Of a stretch of DNA of 33,582 nucleotides, positions 17,421 through 25,571 are shown piece after piece. This DNA is from Longimicrobiales bacterium (GTDB taxonomy: Bacteria; Gemmatimonadota; Gemmatimonadetes; Longimicrobiales; RSA9). Within the stretch, counting starts at the first letter, position 1. Each line of letters starts with the position of its first letter. Made by a program: the position numbers and the translations under genes. The stretch is from NCBI GenBank assembly GCA_035461765.1, contig DATHUY010000013.1, positions 1 to 33,582 on the forward strand, written 5' to 3'. A model generated the notes under the pieces. That model was not told the DNA's origin. It searched no databases and saw nothing but the letters and a program-made list of their open reading frames with translations.

Positions 17421-18209
17421 ATGTCAATCCATTCAGGAAGGCCGGAACGCCAGGGCGATGGCGCGCCCATCGTAGAGGACCCGCGACTGCCGCGCATGGG
17501 AAGCGACGCGGCTCCGTCGACGGAGCTGATGCTGCCGGAGGAGAGGCTTGTGGGTAGTGCCGATGCGGCTACGCTGCCCCCGCCATTGTCGCTGAAAGTA
17601 GAAGCGCAGGCCGGTGAGCACATGGCACCGTTCAGGGACGAAGACGCAGAGGACGACGCGCCGCTGGGCCGAGGTGAGCAGAAGGAACGAGGCGGCGCCG
17701 GGCGTGACCAGCATGACACGACGAAGGGCCGATCGGAAGGTTACCTGCGCCTCCGCGTGCGTCTCGAGAATGGCTCGCTTTCGATCGTCGGCGCGCGCGA
17801 AGTCGAAGGGCCGCTCGCATTCGATGACAGCATGCGGGGTGCTCTCGTCTACGAAGTCCGCGCGGATGACCGACGCATCGGCCTTGGCAGCGTGCCCGAC
17901 GCCGGCGAGATGCGCAGCTTCCCGTCGCCGGAGCCGAAGGAGGGCCAGATTGGGCATCATGTCGTGCCGTTGCGAGCGACGGAGTTCAACATCCGCATTC
18001 GCACGGAGGACCTGCCTCCCGCGGCCCTCGACCGGCTCAGCATCGACGTGTACGAGATGAAGTCGGTCCCAGAGCGGCCGCACGTCTCGGCGGAGCCGTT
18101 GCACAAGCAGTTCACCAACGAAGCCCGTCTCGTCGCACGGATGCAGGGGCTGACGCCGGAGGGGCTGGATCCGCGCATACGCGAAGACCTGAAGCGAGCT
18201 CTACGCTGA
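17421..18209 (+). CDS. Unknown partner protein of the M64 peptidase operon
   Basis: A 262-residue protein starting at ATG 17421, 11 bases after the peptidase stop, with a strong GGAGGAG ribosome binding site. The first 105 residues are disordered and rich in charged residues, Gly and Pro. From about 106 comes a compact beta-rich region (GYLRLRVRLENGSLSIVGAREVEGPL, ALVYEVRADDRRIGLGSVPDAGEMRSFPSP). A helical C-terminus (EARLVARMQGLTPEGLDPRIREDLKRAL) ends the protein. It has no signal peptide, like its partner. I do not recognise the family. The tight operon suggests it binds, inhibits or helps export the peptidase; that is inference. Confidence 0.65.
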   Translation: MSIHSGRPERQGDGAPIVEDPRLPRMGSDAAPSTELMLPEERLVGSADAATLPPPLSLKVEAQAGEHMAPFRDEDAEDDAPLGRGEQKERGGAGRDQHDTTKGRSEGYLRLRVRLENGSLSIVGAREVEGPLAFDDSMRGALVYEVRADDRRIGLGSVPDAGEMRSFPSPEPKEGQIGHHVVPLRATEFNIRIRTEDLPPAALDRLSIDVYEMKSVPERPHVSAEPLHKQFTNEARLVARMQGLTPEGLDPRIREDLKRALR

Positions 18210-18231
18210 TGCCGGAGGTTGTGTCGCGCTG

Positions 18232-18330
18232 CATGCCGGCGTGACATGAGCATGTGGAAGACCGAGAAAGCCCCGCAACGAAACATCGTTGCGGGGCTTT
18301 CCCCCACCGGTTCATGCCGGCGTGACGTGA
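18232..18330. repeat. Direct repeat pair flanking the terminator
   Basis: CATGCCGGCGTGACATGA at 18232-18249 and CATGCCGGCGTGACGTGA at 18313-18330 differ at one of 18 bases and are 81 bases apart, one on each side of the terminator hairpin. Confidence 0.5.
18266..18301 (+). terminator. Perfect 16-bp stem terminator after the M64 operon
   Basis: GAAAGCCCCGCAACGA at 18266-18281 is fully complementary to the inverted copy at 18286-18301, with an AACA loop. The A-run at the foot of the left arm and the T-run at the foot of the right arm allow it to work on both strands, though the T-run is only three bases and is followed by C's. Confidence 0.75.
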
Positions 18331-18359
18331 CTCCGCGACCTCCGGCGACGTCCGCCCCC

Positions 18360-18392
18360 TTGACGCGAATACATGCGTGGCACATATATGTG
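18360..18392 (+). promoter_or_regulatory. Promoter with overlapping palindrome, candidate PadR operator
   Basis: TTGACG at 18360-18365 is followed after 17 bases by CATATA at 18383-18388. The perfect 12-bp palindrome CACATATATGTG at 18381-18392 covers the -10. Known PadR operators are built on ATGT/ACAT half-sites, and the PadR gene starts 68 bases downstream, so autorepression is likely. Confidence 0.55.
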
Positions 18393-18459
18393 GGACGCAG
18401 ATGATGCCGTTCTGGCCTTACCGTTGGACCGCCGCGCTCACTCCGAACCCTGAGCCAAC

Positions 18460-18819
18460 ATGGACCGAGATCGCCGACGTCCCGAGGACTGGCTTCCTCT
18501 GCGCCCTGTCGAATTCCACATCCTGCTGAGTCTGTCGGCCGGGGAGCGTCACGGCTACGGGATCATCCAGGACGCGGAGGCCCGGGGTGAGACGAGTCCG
18601 CCGGATGTGGGGACGCTGTATCGGGCGCTGGCACGGATGCGGGAGCAGGGTCTTATCGCGTCGGCGGACCGGCGTGAAGCGCCGGACGCGGCGGACGAGC
18701 GACGCAACTACTACCGGATCACGGAGCGCGGGTCGCGGGTGGCGCGGGCAGAGGCGCGGCGGCTGGAGGCACTGACGCATGCGGCGCGGCAGGGCGGCCT
18801 GCTGGAGCTGCCGGCGTGA
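18460..18819 (+). CDS. PadR-family transcriptional regulator
   Basis: A 119-residue winged-helix regulator. Visible parts: LRPVEFHILLSLSAGERHGYGIIQDAEARG (helix and PadR signature HGYGI), then PDVGTLYRALARMREQGLIASAD (recognition helix), the wing (DERRNYYRITERGSRVARAEARRL), and a C-terminal helix. It lacks a strong ribosome binding site. Its TGA overlaps the GTG start of the ADOP permease (GTGA, 18816-18819), so the two proteins are translationally coupled. It would repress the pair through the palindrome at 18381-18392. It is a distant relative of the PadR at 13312-13650, not a recent copy. Confidence 0.9.
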   Translation: MDRDRRRPEDWLPLRPVEFHILLSLSAGERHGYGIIQDAEARGETSPPDVGTLYRALARMREQGLIASADRREAPDAADERRNYYRITERGSRVARAEARRLEALTHAARQGGLLELPA

Positions 18820-21491
18820 GCGAGTCGCGTGTGCTACGGATCGCCGAGGGGTGGCAGCGGCTGCTGCTGCGGCTGTATCCGGTGGATTTCCGCGAAGAGC
18901 TGGGCGAGGACATGGTGGAGGCGTACCGCGACAGGTGCCGTGCCGCGTTCCGCCGTGGTGGTACGCGGTCGGTTGCGCGCGTGTGTCTGACGGCGCTCGT
19001 CGATTCGTTACGGAACGGTCCGGGCGAGCGGGTTCGTCCGGCGGTGCAGTGGAGACGCGGCGGCAACTGGGGGCGAGACATGGAGCTTGTGATTCGACGT
19101 CTGGTGCGTGCGCCGCTGTTCGTGGCGACGATGGCGGGCACTCTCGCGCTCGGTCTGGGTGCCTTTGCCGTCGTAGCCACGGTGGTGCACAGGGTGTTGC
19201 TCGCGCCGCCATCGTACGAGCGGCCGGACGACCTGTACTTCGTCTGGCGCGACTACCGAGCGTTCTTCGACCTCGACCGCGGCTGGCTGGGCGGTACCGA
19301 TGTCGCCGCGCTGCAGGGTGCGGGTGGCGTGATCGAGGATGCGGCGGGGATCGGGAGCTTCCAGCCGACCCTGACGGCTGGCGCGGGCGTGGATCCGATG
19401 GAGATCACCGTACTGGCGACGACAGCGAACCTGTTCGATCTGCTCGGCGTCCGCGCGGCGCAGGGGCGCGGTTTCGCGCCAGGTGAGGCAGGCCCCGGCC
19501 GCGCGCCGGTGGCAGTGCTGACGCACGGGCTGTGGCAGCGGCTGGGTGGCGGAGCGGATATGATCGGCGCCGAAATCCGTTTGAACGACCTGCCCTACCG
19601 GATAATCGGCGTGATGCCGGCCGACTTCGAATTCGTGCAGCACGGCAGTCTCTCGGCGCCTATCCGGCCGGACGCGTTCGTCACGGTCGATGAGAATCTG
19701 GCGGAAACGAACCCGAACGAAGGGTCGTGGGCGGGTCTCATTCGTGTGCGCGACGGCACGCCGCCGGAACTGGTCGCGGAAGCGGTGTCGGCGGTCGGCC
19801 GGCGGATCGATGAGCGTGACTTCGACAGCCGCGGTCTGAAGCTGTGGTCCATCGGGCTGCACGAGGACCTGGTCGCGCCGGTGCGTCCCGCCCTGATCGT
19901 GGTCGGCCTGTCCGGCGTGTTCCTCGTCCTCGTTCTCATGGTGAACCTCGCCACGTTGCTGCTCGCGCGCGCGGCTCAGCGCGAGAAGGAGTTCGCGGTA
20001 TCGCGCGCGCTCGGCGCGAACCAGATCGCCATTGTGCGTGCGACGCTGCTCGAAGGCGGCGTGCTCGGCGCGCTGGGCGGCGCAGTCGGTGTGCTGGGCG
20101 CCGTGTGGGCGACGCGCGCGCTCGTCGCACTGGCGCCCGCGGACCTGCCGCGCCGCGAGTTCATCGCGCTGGACTGGGGCATGGCGCTGCTCGTCATCGC
20201 GGTCGGCGCAGTGATCGGACTGCTGGCCGCGACTGTGCCGGCCGTGTGGGCTGCGCGCGCGGACCTGGCTGGCCTGCTCAGCAACGCCGCCGTGCGCGGT
20301 GGCGGCGGCGCCGGGCGCATGCGGCGCGGGATGGTGGTCGCGCAGATCGCGCTGTCGCTCGTATTGCTCAGCACGGGTGGTCTCCTCGTGCGCAGCTTCG
20401 AGCGACTGCTGCGTGCGGACCCCGGCTTCGATGCCCAGCACGTGCTGACCCTGCGCGTCCCGGTTTCGGAGCAGCGGTATCCGGGGGAGGGCGACTTCGT
20501 CGCGCTGCACGAACGCATGCAGGCAGCGCTCGCGGCCATACCCGGTGTCGAGGCTGTGAGCGCGGCGAGCGCGCTGCCGTTCGACGCCGAGGCCAGTCAG
20601 AGCAGCATCACGATTCCGGGCGCGCCCGGCCTGACGGGCGATCCGGAGCGCGACGCCCCGCTCGTTGACCGCATCGGCGCGCGCCCCGGCTGGTTCGAGG
20701 TGATGGGTACGCGCCTGCTCGCGGGCCGTGATTTCCGGGCCGATGCACCCGCAGGCGTCCTCGAGGCGATCATAGACCGCAACCTCGCCGACCATTTCTT
20801 CCCGGGCGGCAGTGCGCTGGGTGCGACGATACCATGGGGCGAGCAGTCACTCACCGTGGTGGGAGTCGTGGCGCATGCACGCCATTACGATGTGCACGAG
20901 GATGGACGTCCGCAGCTGTACCTGCGTGCGAGCGACTGGGGCTACGGGACGATGACCTGGGCGCTGCGCAGCGGCCGGTCGGCAGCCTCGCTCGCGGGCG
21001 AGGTGCGGGCGGCGATCCGGAGCGTTGACCCGCAGCTTGCGATTGCGGACATGCAGCCTATGCGTGAGGTAGTGGACGCGTCGCTCAGTCAGCAGCGCGT
21101 CAGTGCCGTGCTCATCGGCGGCTTCGCGCTCGGTGCGCTCCTCCTCGCGGCGATGGGTCTGTACGGTGTCATCGCTTCAACCGTCATGCGGCGACGTCAC
21201 GAGCTCGCCGTCCGCATCGCACTCGGCGCCGACCATGGCCGAGTCCTGCGTATGGTGCTGGGCGATGGCGGACGGCTCATCCTGCTCGGCCTGCTCATCG
21301 GCATTCCCGGATCATGGATGGCCGGCCGCGCGGTTCGCGGCGCGCTGGTCGGCATCTCCGCCACCGATCCTCTCACGCTCGTGAGTGTGGCAGCCGGACT
21401 GGGTGTCGTCGCGCTCGCCGCCTGCTACGTGCCGGCCCGGCGGGTGCTCGGGATCGAACCCAGCTCATCGCTGAGGAACGACACGGCCTGA
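18816..21491 (+). CDS. ADOP-type ABC permease with a different prefix domain
   Basis: An 891-residue duplicated MacB/FtsX permease starting at GTG 18816 inside the PadR stop. The first 85 residues (LLLRLYPVDFREELGEDMVEAYRDRCRAAFRRGG and a following helix) form a prefix domain of another kind than that of the permease at 10651. The first unit begins GNWGRDMELVIRRLVRAPLFVATMAGTLALGLGAFAVVATVVHRVLL and includes a periplasmic core. Membrane helices (ALIVVGLSGVFLVLVLMVNLATLLLARAAQ) and a second core-helix unit follow, ending GIEPSSSLRND. No ATPase is adjacent. Substrate unknown; regulation by the coupled PadR is likely. Confidence 0.9.
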   Translation: MSESRVLRIAEGWQRLLLRLYPVDFREELGEDMVEAYRDRCRAAFRRGGTRSVARVCLTALVDSLRNGPGERVRPAVQWRRGGNWGRDMELVIRRLVRAPLFVATMAGTLALGLGAFAVVATVVHRVLLAPPSYERPDDLYFVWRDYRAFFDLDRGWLGGTDVAALQGAGGVIEDAAGIGSFQPTLTAGAGVDPMEITVLATTANLFDLLGVRAAQGRGFAPGEAGPGRAPVAVLTHGLWQRLGGGADMIGAEIRLNDLPYRIIGVMPADFEFVQHGSLSAPIRPDAFVTVDENLAETNPNEGSWAGLIRVRDGTPPELVAEAVSAVGRRIDERDFDSRGLKLWSIGLHEDLVAPVRPALIVVGLSGVFLVLVLMVNLATLLLARAAQREKEFAVSRALGANQIAIVRATLLEGGVLGALGGAVGVLGAVWATRALVALAPADLPRREFIALDWGMALLVIAVGAVIGLLAATVPAVWAARADLAGLLSNAAVRGGGGAGRMRRGMVVAQIALSLVLLSTGGLLVRSFERLLRADPGFDAQHVLTLRVPVSEQRYPGEGDFVALHERMQAALAAIPGVEAVSAASALPFDAEASQSSITIPGAPGLTGDPERDAPLVDRIGARPGWFEVMGTRLLAGRDFRADAPAGVLEAIIDRNLADHFFPGGSALGATIPWGEQSLTVVGVVAHARHYDVHEDGRPQLYLRASDWGYGTMTWALRSGRSAASLAGEVRAAIRSVDPQLAIADMQPMREVVDASLSQQRVSAVLIGGFALGALLLAAMGLYGVIASTVMRRRHELAVRIALGADHGRVLRMVLGDGGRLILLGLLIGIPGSWMAGRAVRGALVGISATDPLTLVSVAAGLGVVALAACYVPARRVLGIEPSSSLRNDTA

Positions 21492-21534
21492 GGTCGTGGC
21501 GATAACCGTGAAGAAACGCTCACGCATGCCGGCT

Positions 21535-21561
21535 GCGAGCGCCCTGTCGGGGGGCGCTCGC
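21535..21561 (+). terminator. Hairpin after the ADOP permease gene
   Basis: GCGAGCGCCC at 21535-21544 pairs perfectly with GGGCGCTCGC at 21552-21561 around a 7-base loop. There is no T-run, so a Rho-independent role is only possible. Confidence 0.45.
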
Positions 21562-21621
21562 GCCGATCCGCTGCACGCGCTGCGCTGAACCGAGGGAACT
21601 CGCCGGGGTCTCCGGCAGTCC

Positions 21622-21627
21622 TATACT
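21622..21627 (+). promoter_or_regulatory. Possible -10 element of the Omp85-like gene
   Basis: TATACT at 21622-21627 is a good -10 match, 83 bases before the gene at 21710. No convincing -35 lies 16-18 bases upstream, so this is a partial promoter call. Confidence 0.3.
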
Positions 21628-21709
21628 GCAGTCTCCACCGTTCAGGCTGGACGTCGCGCGCCGAAGCCGTCTGGACGCACCCACGCGATTCCCTGACCGA
21701 CAGGACCCG

Positions 21710-23998
21710 ATGCGTTCCCGCCCTGCCCTGCGTCGTGTCATCCTGACCCTGCTCGCGACCGCCGCGCTGCTCCCCGATCGGGCACGCGCACAGGACGATG
21801 CCTACCGGGACGAGGGTGCCCGCGAGCTCGTTAGGCAGGCACGCATCCGCCGCAACACCGTGGACCTGCGGATCCAGGCATATTCGACGATCGCCCGCGA
21901 ACGCTTCACTGCCGCACTGCGCGCCGGCATCGCGGAGAAGATCGTCTATCGGCGCGAGACGGCGACGGAGATCGACTGGCACCGTGACGGCCCCGTGCGC
22001 ATGGCGATTCTCGGCATGCGTGAGGTGGCACCGCTCTTCGATGCCACGCCGGCCGTGCCGGACGACCTGAGTGCGGAGCTGCTGCGGCTGGCCTTCGATC
22101 CCGTCGGTACCGATCTCTTCATGCGGGGTGACAGCACCGGGCTGCGTCACCCGCTCGCGCACGACAGTGAGGAGCACTACCGCTTCGCGTCCGGAGACAC
22201 AACGCGCATCCGGCTGCCGGATGGGCGCGAGGTGCGGCTGCTCGAGCTGCGGGTTACGCCGCGGCGTAGCGCGCTCAACCTGTTGCACGGCTCCTTCTGG
22301 TTCGACGCGGACACGCACGCTGTCGTGCAGGTGTACGTGCGGCCGGCGGCTGCATTCGACGCGGCGACGGATGCCGGCAGTATCGCCGTGGCGCAGTCGG
22401 CCAGTGAGGATCGCGACACTACGAACGCGCGCGACACCACGAACGTGCGCAGCATCACCCTCAACGACATCGGCCGTTTCGTGCAGCCGATGCGTGCGGA
22501 AGTCGATTACATCGCGATCGAGTACGGCCTCTGGGATCTGCAGTGGTGGCTGCCGCGTCGACTGGCCGCGCGCGGTCACATCCTCGCCGGGCGGGTACGC
22601 GTGCCACTCACGTACGAGCGCACGTACGAAGCCTATAGCGTTGCAGCGGATCCGACGCCGGCGCCGGCAGCCGGCGTCGTGGCGCGGCCGCCCTCGTGCA
22701 GCGCGACGGTGCAGTACGAGACGACGACGGCGGGTGCGGCGACGGACTCGGCACGGCAGGCAACCACGGATCGCGAACGCGCGCGCCGTGCACGCATGGC
22801 CGCTGCGCGCGACAGTGTCGCCGATGTGCCGCCATGCACCCGCACATTCATTCTCACTGCACCGTCGGACAGCGCGCTCCTGCACAGCGACGATCTCCCG
22901 CCGTCCATCTTCGGCGATGACATCGCCCTCATCTCCCATGACGAGCTGTCCGACATTGCGGACCGTCTGCGCTCGCTGCCGGCTCCTCCTGCGAGCTTCG
23001 AGCGGCCGCGCCTGCACTTCCCGCCCTTCGCGCCCGGGCTGCTCCGCTACAATCCCGTGGAGGGGCTTTCGATCGGTGCGCGCCTCCTCGCCGACCGCGG
23101 CAGCCACCGGCTGAGCGCCGAAGCGCGCATCGGCATCCCGGAAGCTGAGCCGCGCGGGGAGCTCGCCCTGGAGCGGCACGGCACCGGCTGGTTCACGCGG
23201 CCCGCAGTGTACCGCAGGCTGGAGCCAGCGCACCCGCACGAGAGCGTGCCGGGCCTCGTCGGATCGCTCGCCTCACTCCTCTTCAGCCGCAGCGATAGGC
23301 AGTACTTCGATGCCACGGGCGCGGAGCTGCTGTTCCGGCCGGCCGACCCGCGATCGCAATGGTTCGATTTCAGGGTCTACGCCGAGCGTCAGCGTGCCGT
23401 CGAGAACAGCACGGACTTCAGTGCGCTGCACCTCGTCAACGACAGGAACACGTTCCGACCGAACTTCACGGCCGACGCCGCCGACCAGATCGGTGCGCGG
23501 CTGCGCCTGCGCGCGGCCCACGGTCGCAACCCGCGCGCGCCCCGGCTCGCGGGTGAGATCTCCCTGAGTGCCGAGACCGGCGACTACCGGATCCTGCGCC
23601 CGGAGGCGTTGCTGCGCTTCTCTACGCCTCTGGCTGGCAGCATGGCGCTGGGACTCGAGGCCGCTGCCGGCACCGTGGAAGGCAGCGCCGTTCCGGCACA
23701 GGCGCTCTGGCGGCTCGGCGGCGCAGCCACGCTGCGCGGATATGCCGGCTCCAGCGTCGTCGGCGAACGTTACTGGCGCGGTCGCGCAGAGCTCGGCTTC
23801 GGCATGCCAGCCGCGCGGCTGTCGCTCTTCTCCGATGTCGGCTGGGCGGGACCGCGCAACCGCTTCGATGCCGACGGCGCGGTGCGCAGTATCGGCATCG
23901 GCGGCAGCTTCCTCGACGGACTGGTACGACTCGACCTCGCACGCGGTCTCGACGCGCCGCGGGACTGGCGCGTCTATCTGCACATCGAGCGCCTCTGA
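21710..23998 (+). CDS. Outer-membrane protein with Omp85-like C-terminal barrel
   Basis: A 762-residue protein with a signal peptide (VILTLLATAALLPDRARAQ). Residues 25-320 resemble the lipoprotein-sorting/DUF5686 type of N-terminal region (VEIDWH-like strands, RLPDGREVRLLELRVTP, GSFWFDADTHAVVQVYVRPA). An Asp/Thr/Arg-rich stretch with a tandem DTTNxR repeat interrupts it. A linker rich in Ala and Arg (about 310-390) has three Cys. From about 430 to the end the sequence alternates like a barrel (GLLRYNPVEGLSIGARLL, RRLEPAHPHE...) and contains TLRGYAGSSVVGERYWRGRAELGF near residue 680. The RGY there corresponds to the conserved RGF/RGY of the Omp85 lid loop. A role in assembling or moving outer-membrane components is inferred from the family. 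It starts 218 bases after the ADOP gene. Confidence 0.7.
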   Translation: MRSRPALRRVILTLLATAALLPDRARAQDDAYRDEGARELVRQARIRRNTVDLRIQAYSTIARERFTAALRAGIAEKIVYRRETATEIDWHRDGPVRMAILGMREVAPLFDATPAVPDDLSAELLRLAFDPVGTDLFMRGDSTGLRHPLAHDSEEHYRFASGDTTRIRLPDGREVRLLELRVTPRRSALNLLHGSFWFDADTHAVVQVYVRPAAAFDAATDAGSIAVAQSASEDRDTTNARDTTNVRSITLNDIGRFVQPMRAEVDYIAIEYGLWDLQWWLPRRLAARGHILAGRVRVPLTYERTYEAYSVAADPTPAPAAGVVARPPSCSATVQYETTTAGAATDSARQATTDRERARRARMAAARDSVADVPPCTRTFILTAPSDSALLHSDDLPPSIFGDDIALISHDELSDIADRLRSLPAPPASFERPRLHFPPFAPGLLRYNPVEGLSIGARLLADRGSHRLSAEARIGIPEAEPRGELALERHGTGWFTRPAVYRRLEPAHPHESVPGLVGSLASLLFSRSDRQYFDATGAELLFRPADPRSQWFDFRVYAERQRAVENSTDFSALHLVNDRNTFRPNFTADAADQIGARLRLRAAHGRNPRAPRLAGEISLSAETGDYRILRPEALLRFSTPLAGSMALGLEAAAGTVEGSAVPAQALWRLGGAATLRGYAGSSVVGERYWRGRAELGFGMPAARLSLFSDVGWAGPRNRFDADGAVRSIGIGGSFLDGLVRLDLARGLDAPRDWRVYLHIERL

Positions 23999-24047
23999 CC
24001 TGCGCGCGCAACGACATGGCACGAGCTGGCGCGCGAACGAGCCAGCT

Positions 24048-24515
24048 TCACACCTCCCGTGATTCCAGCGCGGCGAGTATCTCGCGCAGCCCCGCAAACG
24101 TTGCCGCGATTACATCTGATCCCACACGTTTCGCCACTTCGCGCTCGACCTTGCCCAGTGCCTTCAGACCCAGCCGCGAAGCCTCCGCCCCCACATCCGT
24201 CATCCGGACAATCAGTGCGCGCCCATCCGCAGGGTCCGGTGCAAACTCCACGAGCCCGCGCTCTTCCAGATATGCGAGAGTCTGCCCGACTGCCTGCTTG
24301 CTGATGTCCGCGCGACGCGCCAGCTCCGTCGGTCGAATGCCTTCCGCCGGCATGTGCGGGATGAGGCGCATCACCGACGGCCGGGCGATGTCCTCTCCCA
24401 GGTCCGCGTTCAGTCGCTCCTGACCCAGTTGGTCGAAAAGGCGCGCACACTCCAGCAACGTATGGCCGAAGCTGCGCTGCTGGTCTGCCGTCAGTACGTC
24501 CATGTGTTTTCGCAT
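24048..24515 (-). CDS. MarR-family transcriptional regulator
   Basis: A 155-residue regulator. The winged helix runs from about 55 to 105: GIRPTELARRADISKQAVGQTLAYLEERGLVEFAPDPADGRALIVRMTDVG, with the MarR wing pattern DxxDGRAxxVxxT. N- and C-terminal helices form the dimer interface. ATG 24515 or 24503 are both possible starts; neither has a strong ribosome binding site. It is divergent from the hydrolase gene at 24636, and the AT-rich spacer holds an operator-like repeat, so it probably represses that gene and itself until an aromatic or other ligand binds. Confidence 0.85.
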   Translation of the reverse strand: MRKHMDVLTADQQRSFGHTLLECARLFDQLGQERLNADLGEDIARPSVMRLIPHMPAEGIRPTELARRADISKQAVGQTLAYLEERGLVEFAPDPADGRALIVRMTDVGAEASRLGLKALGKVEREVAKRVGSDVIAATFAGLREILAALESREV

Positions 24516-24555
24516 GCACCAGAATCAGCCGCAACGGGGGCTGTCGTCAACCCCC

Positions 24556-24584
24556 TTGACGAATTAGTAAAGCAAATTTACCAT
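24556..24584 (+). promoter_or_regulatory. Hydrolase promoter with MarR-type operator
   Basis: TTGACG at 24556-24561 and TACCAT at 24579-24584 are 17 bases apart. Between them GTAAA (24567-24571) and TTTAC (24577-24581) form an inverted repeat separated by GCAAA. A MarR dimer here would sit on the RNA polymerase site. This is the most AT-rich stretch in its neighbourhood. Confidence 0.6.
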
Positions 24585-24635
24585 TTGGTGAGGCCGCCTG
24601 AGCGATGGCCTCGGACGATGGAGAGGAGGGAGATC

Positions 24636-25547
24636 ATGACGACGATGATGAATTCAGCAGTCGGAACCCGGATCGGAAGCGACGCGGCGTGGCCGGACCC
24701 TGCAACATGGCCGTGGCCGCCGCAGTGGCTGCGGGTGGCCGATGGCAGGCTGCATTATGTCCGTGCCGGGTCCGGTCCGCGCGTCGTCCTTGTGCACGGC
24801 ACGCCGACATGGAGCTACGAGTGGCGCCACGCGCTGGATGTGCTGAAGGAGTCACATGAGGCCATCGCGTTCGACCACCTCGGCTTCGGCCGGTCCGAGC
24901 GGCCGCCCGATGCGGATTACTCACCCGAAGCGCACGCGGCGCGATTTCATGAGCTGATGGCCGGACTCGTCCCGGCCGACAACGTTTCGCTGGTGCTTCA
25001 CGACTTCGGCGGCCCGATCGGGCTGGACTGGGCGCTCGAGCATACGGATCGACTCTCGCACCTGGTGATCGTCAACTCATGGATGTGGCCGCTGGAGGAG
25101 GATCCGTCGATGAAGCGTGCTGCCCGCCTGGCCGGCAGCGGCCTGTCCAGGCTGCTCTACCGCTGGGCGAACGCGTCTCTGCGCCTGATCATGCCGGGTG
25201 CATACGGTGATCGATCGCGGTTGACACCGGCCATACACGCGCAGTACCTGGCGGCTTTTCGCGACGCCGATTCACGGGAGCGCGCGCTGTTCGCACTCGC
25301 ACGGTCGCTGTTGGGATCCAGCCGGTATTACAGGACGCTCTGGGACCGTCGCGACCGCCTTGCGGACGTGCCGGTGACAATCATCTGGGGAATGCGCGAC
25401 AGCGCTTTCAAGCCTGCACTGCTGGAGCGCTGGCGCGAAGCAGTTCCGCACGCGGCAGTTCGGCCGATCGAAGGCGCGGGACACTGGCCTCACGAGGAAC
25501 TGCCTGAGGAGTTCAATGCGGTGCTGAAGGCCGCGCTGCGAACGTGA
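24636..25547 (+). CDS. Alpha/beta hydrolase, haloalkane-dehalogenase-like
   Basis: A 303-residue cytoplasmic hydrolase. ATG 24636 follows GGAGGGAG; ATG 24618 is an alternative. The fold markers are HGTPTWSYEW (H54 oxyanion block), the nucleophile elbow HDFGG with Asp123 instead of the usual Ser, the acid D255 in IIWGMRDSAFKP, and His283 in GAGHWPHEE. An Asp nucleophile is the hallmark of haloalkane dehalogenases and epoxide hydrolases. The position after the nucleophile is Phe where dehalogenases have a halide-binding Trp, and HGTPT replaces HGNPT, so true dehalogenation is doubtful. The acid lies after strand 7 as in DhlA. MarR control hints at an aromatic or toxic substrate. The substrate is unknown. 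Confidence 0.8.
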   Translation: MTTMMNSAVGTRIGSDAAWPDPATWPWPPQWLRVADGRLHYVRAGSGPRVVLVHGTPTWSYEWRHALDVLKESHEAIAFDHLGFGRSERPPDADYSPEAHAARFHELMAGLVPADNVSLVLHDFGGPIGLDWALEHTDRLSHLVIVNSWMWPLEEDPSMKRAARLAGSGLSRLLYRWANASLRLIMPGAYGDRSRLTPAIHAQYLAAFRDADSRERALFALARSLLGSSRYYRTLWDRRDRLADVPVTIIWGMRDSAFKPALLERWREAVPHAAVRPIEGAGHWPHEELPEEFNAVLKAALRT

Positions 25548-25571
25548 AACGGGCGCTCTGCCGCTGCTTCC

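Noticed and set aside
19008-20795. Minus-strand frame of 595 codons
   Set aside because: Mirror of the ADOP permease; no motif and Arg/His/Gln-rich.
22653-22677. Inverted repeat GACGCCGGC/GCCGGCGTC inside the Omp85-like gene
   Set aside because: It encodes the Pro/Ala-rich linker of the protein and is explained by repeated GC-rich codons.
21425-23239. Minus-strand frame of 604 codons
   Set aside because: Mirror of the Omp85-like gene, same composition signs as the other shadows.
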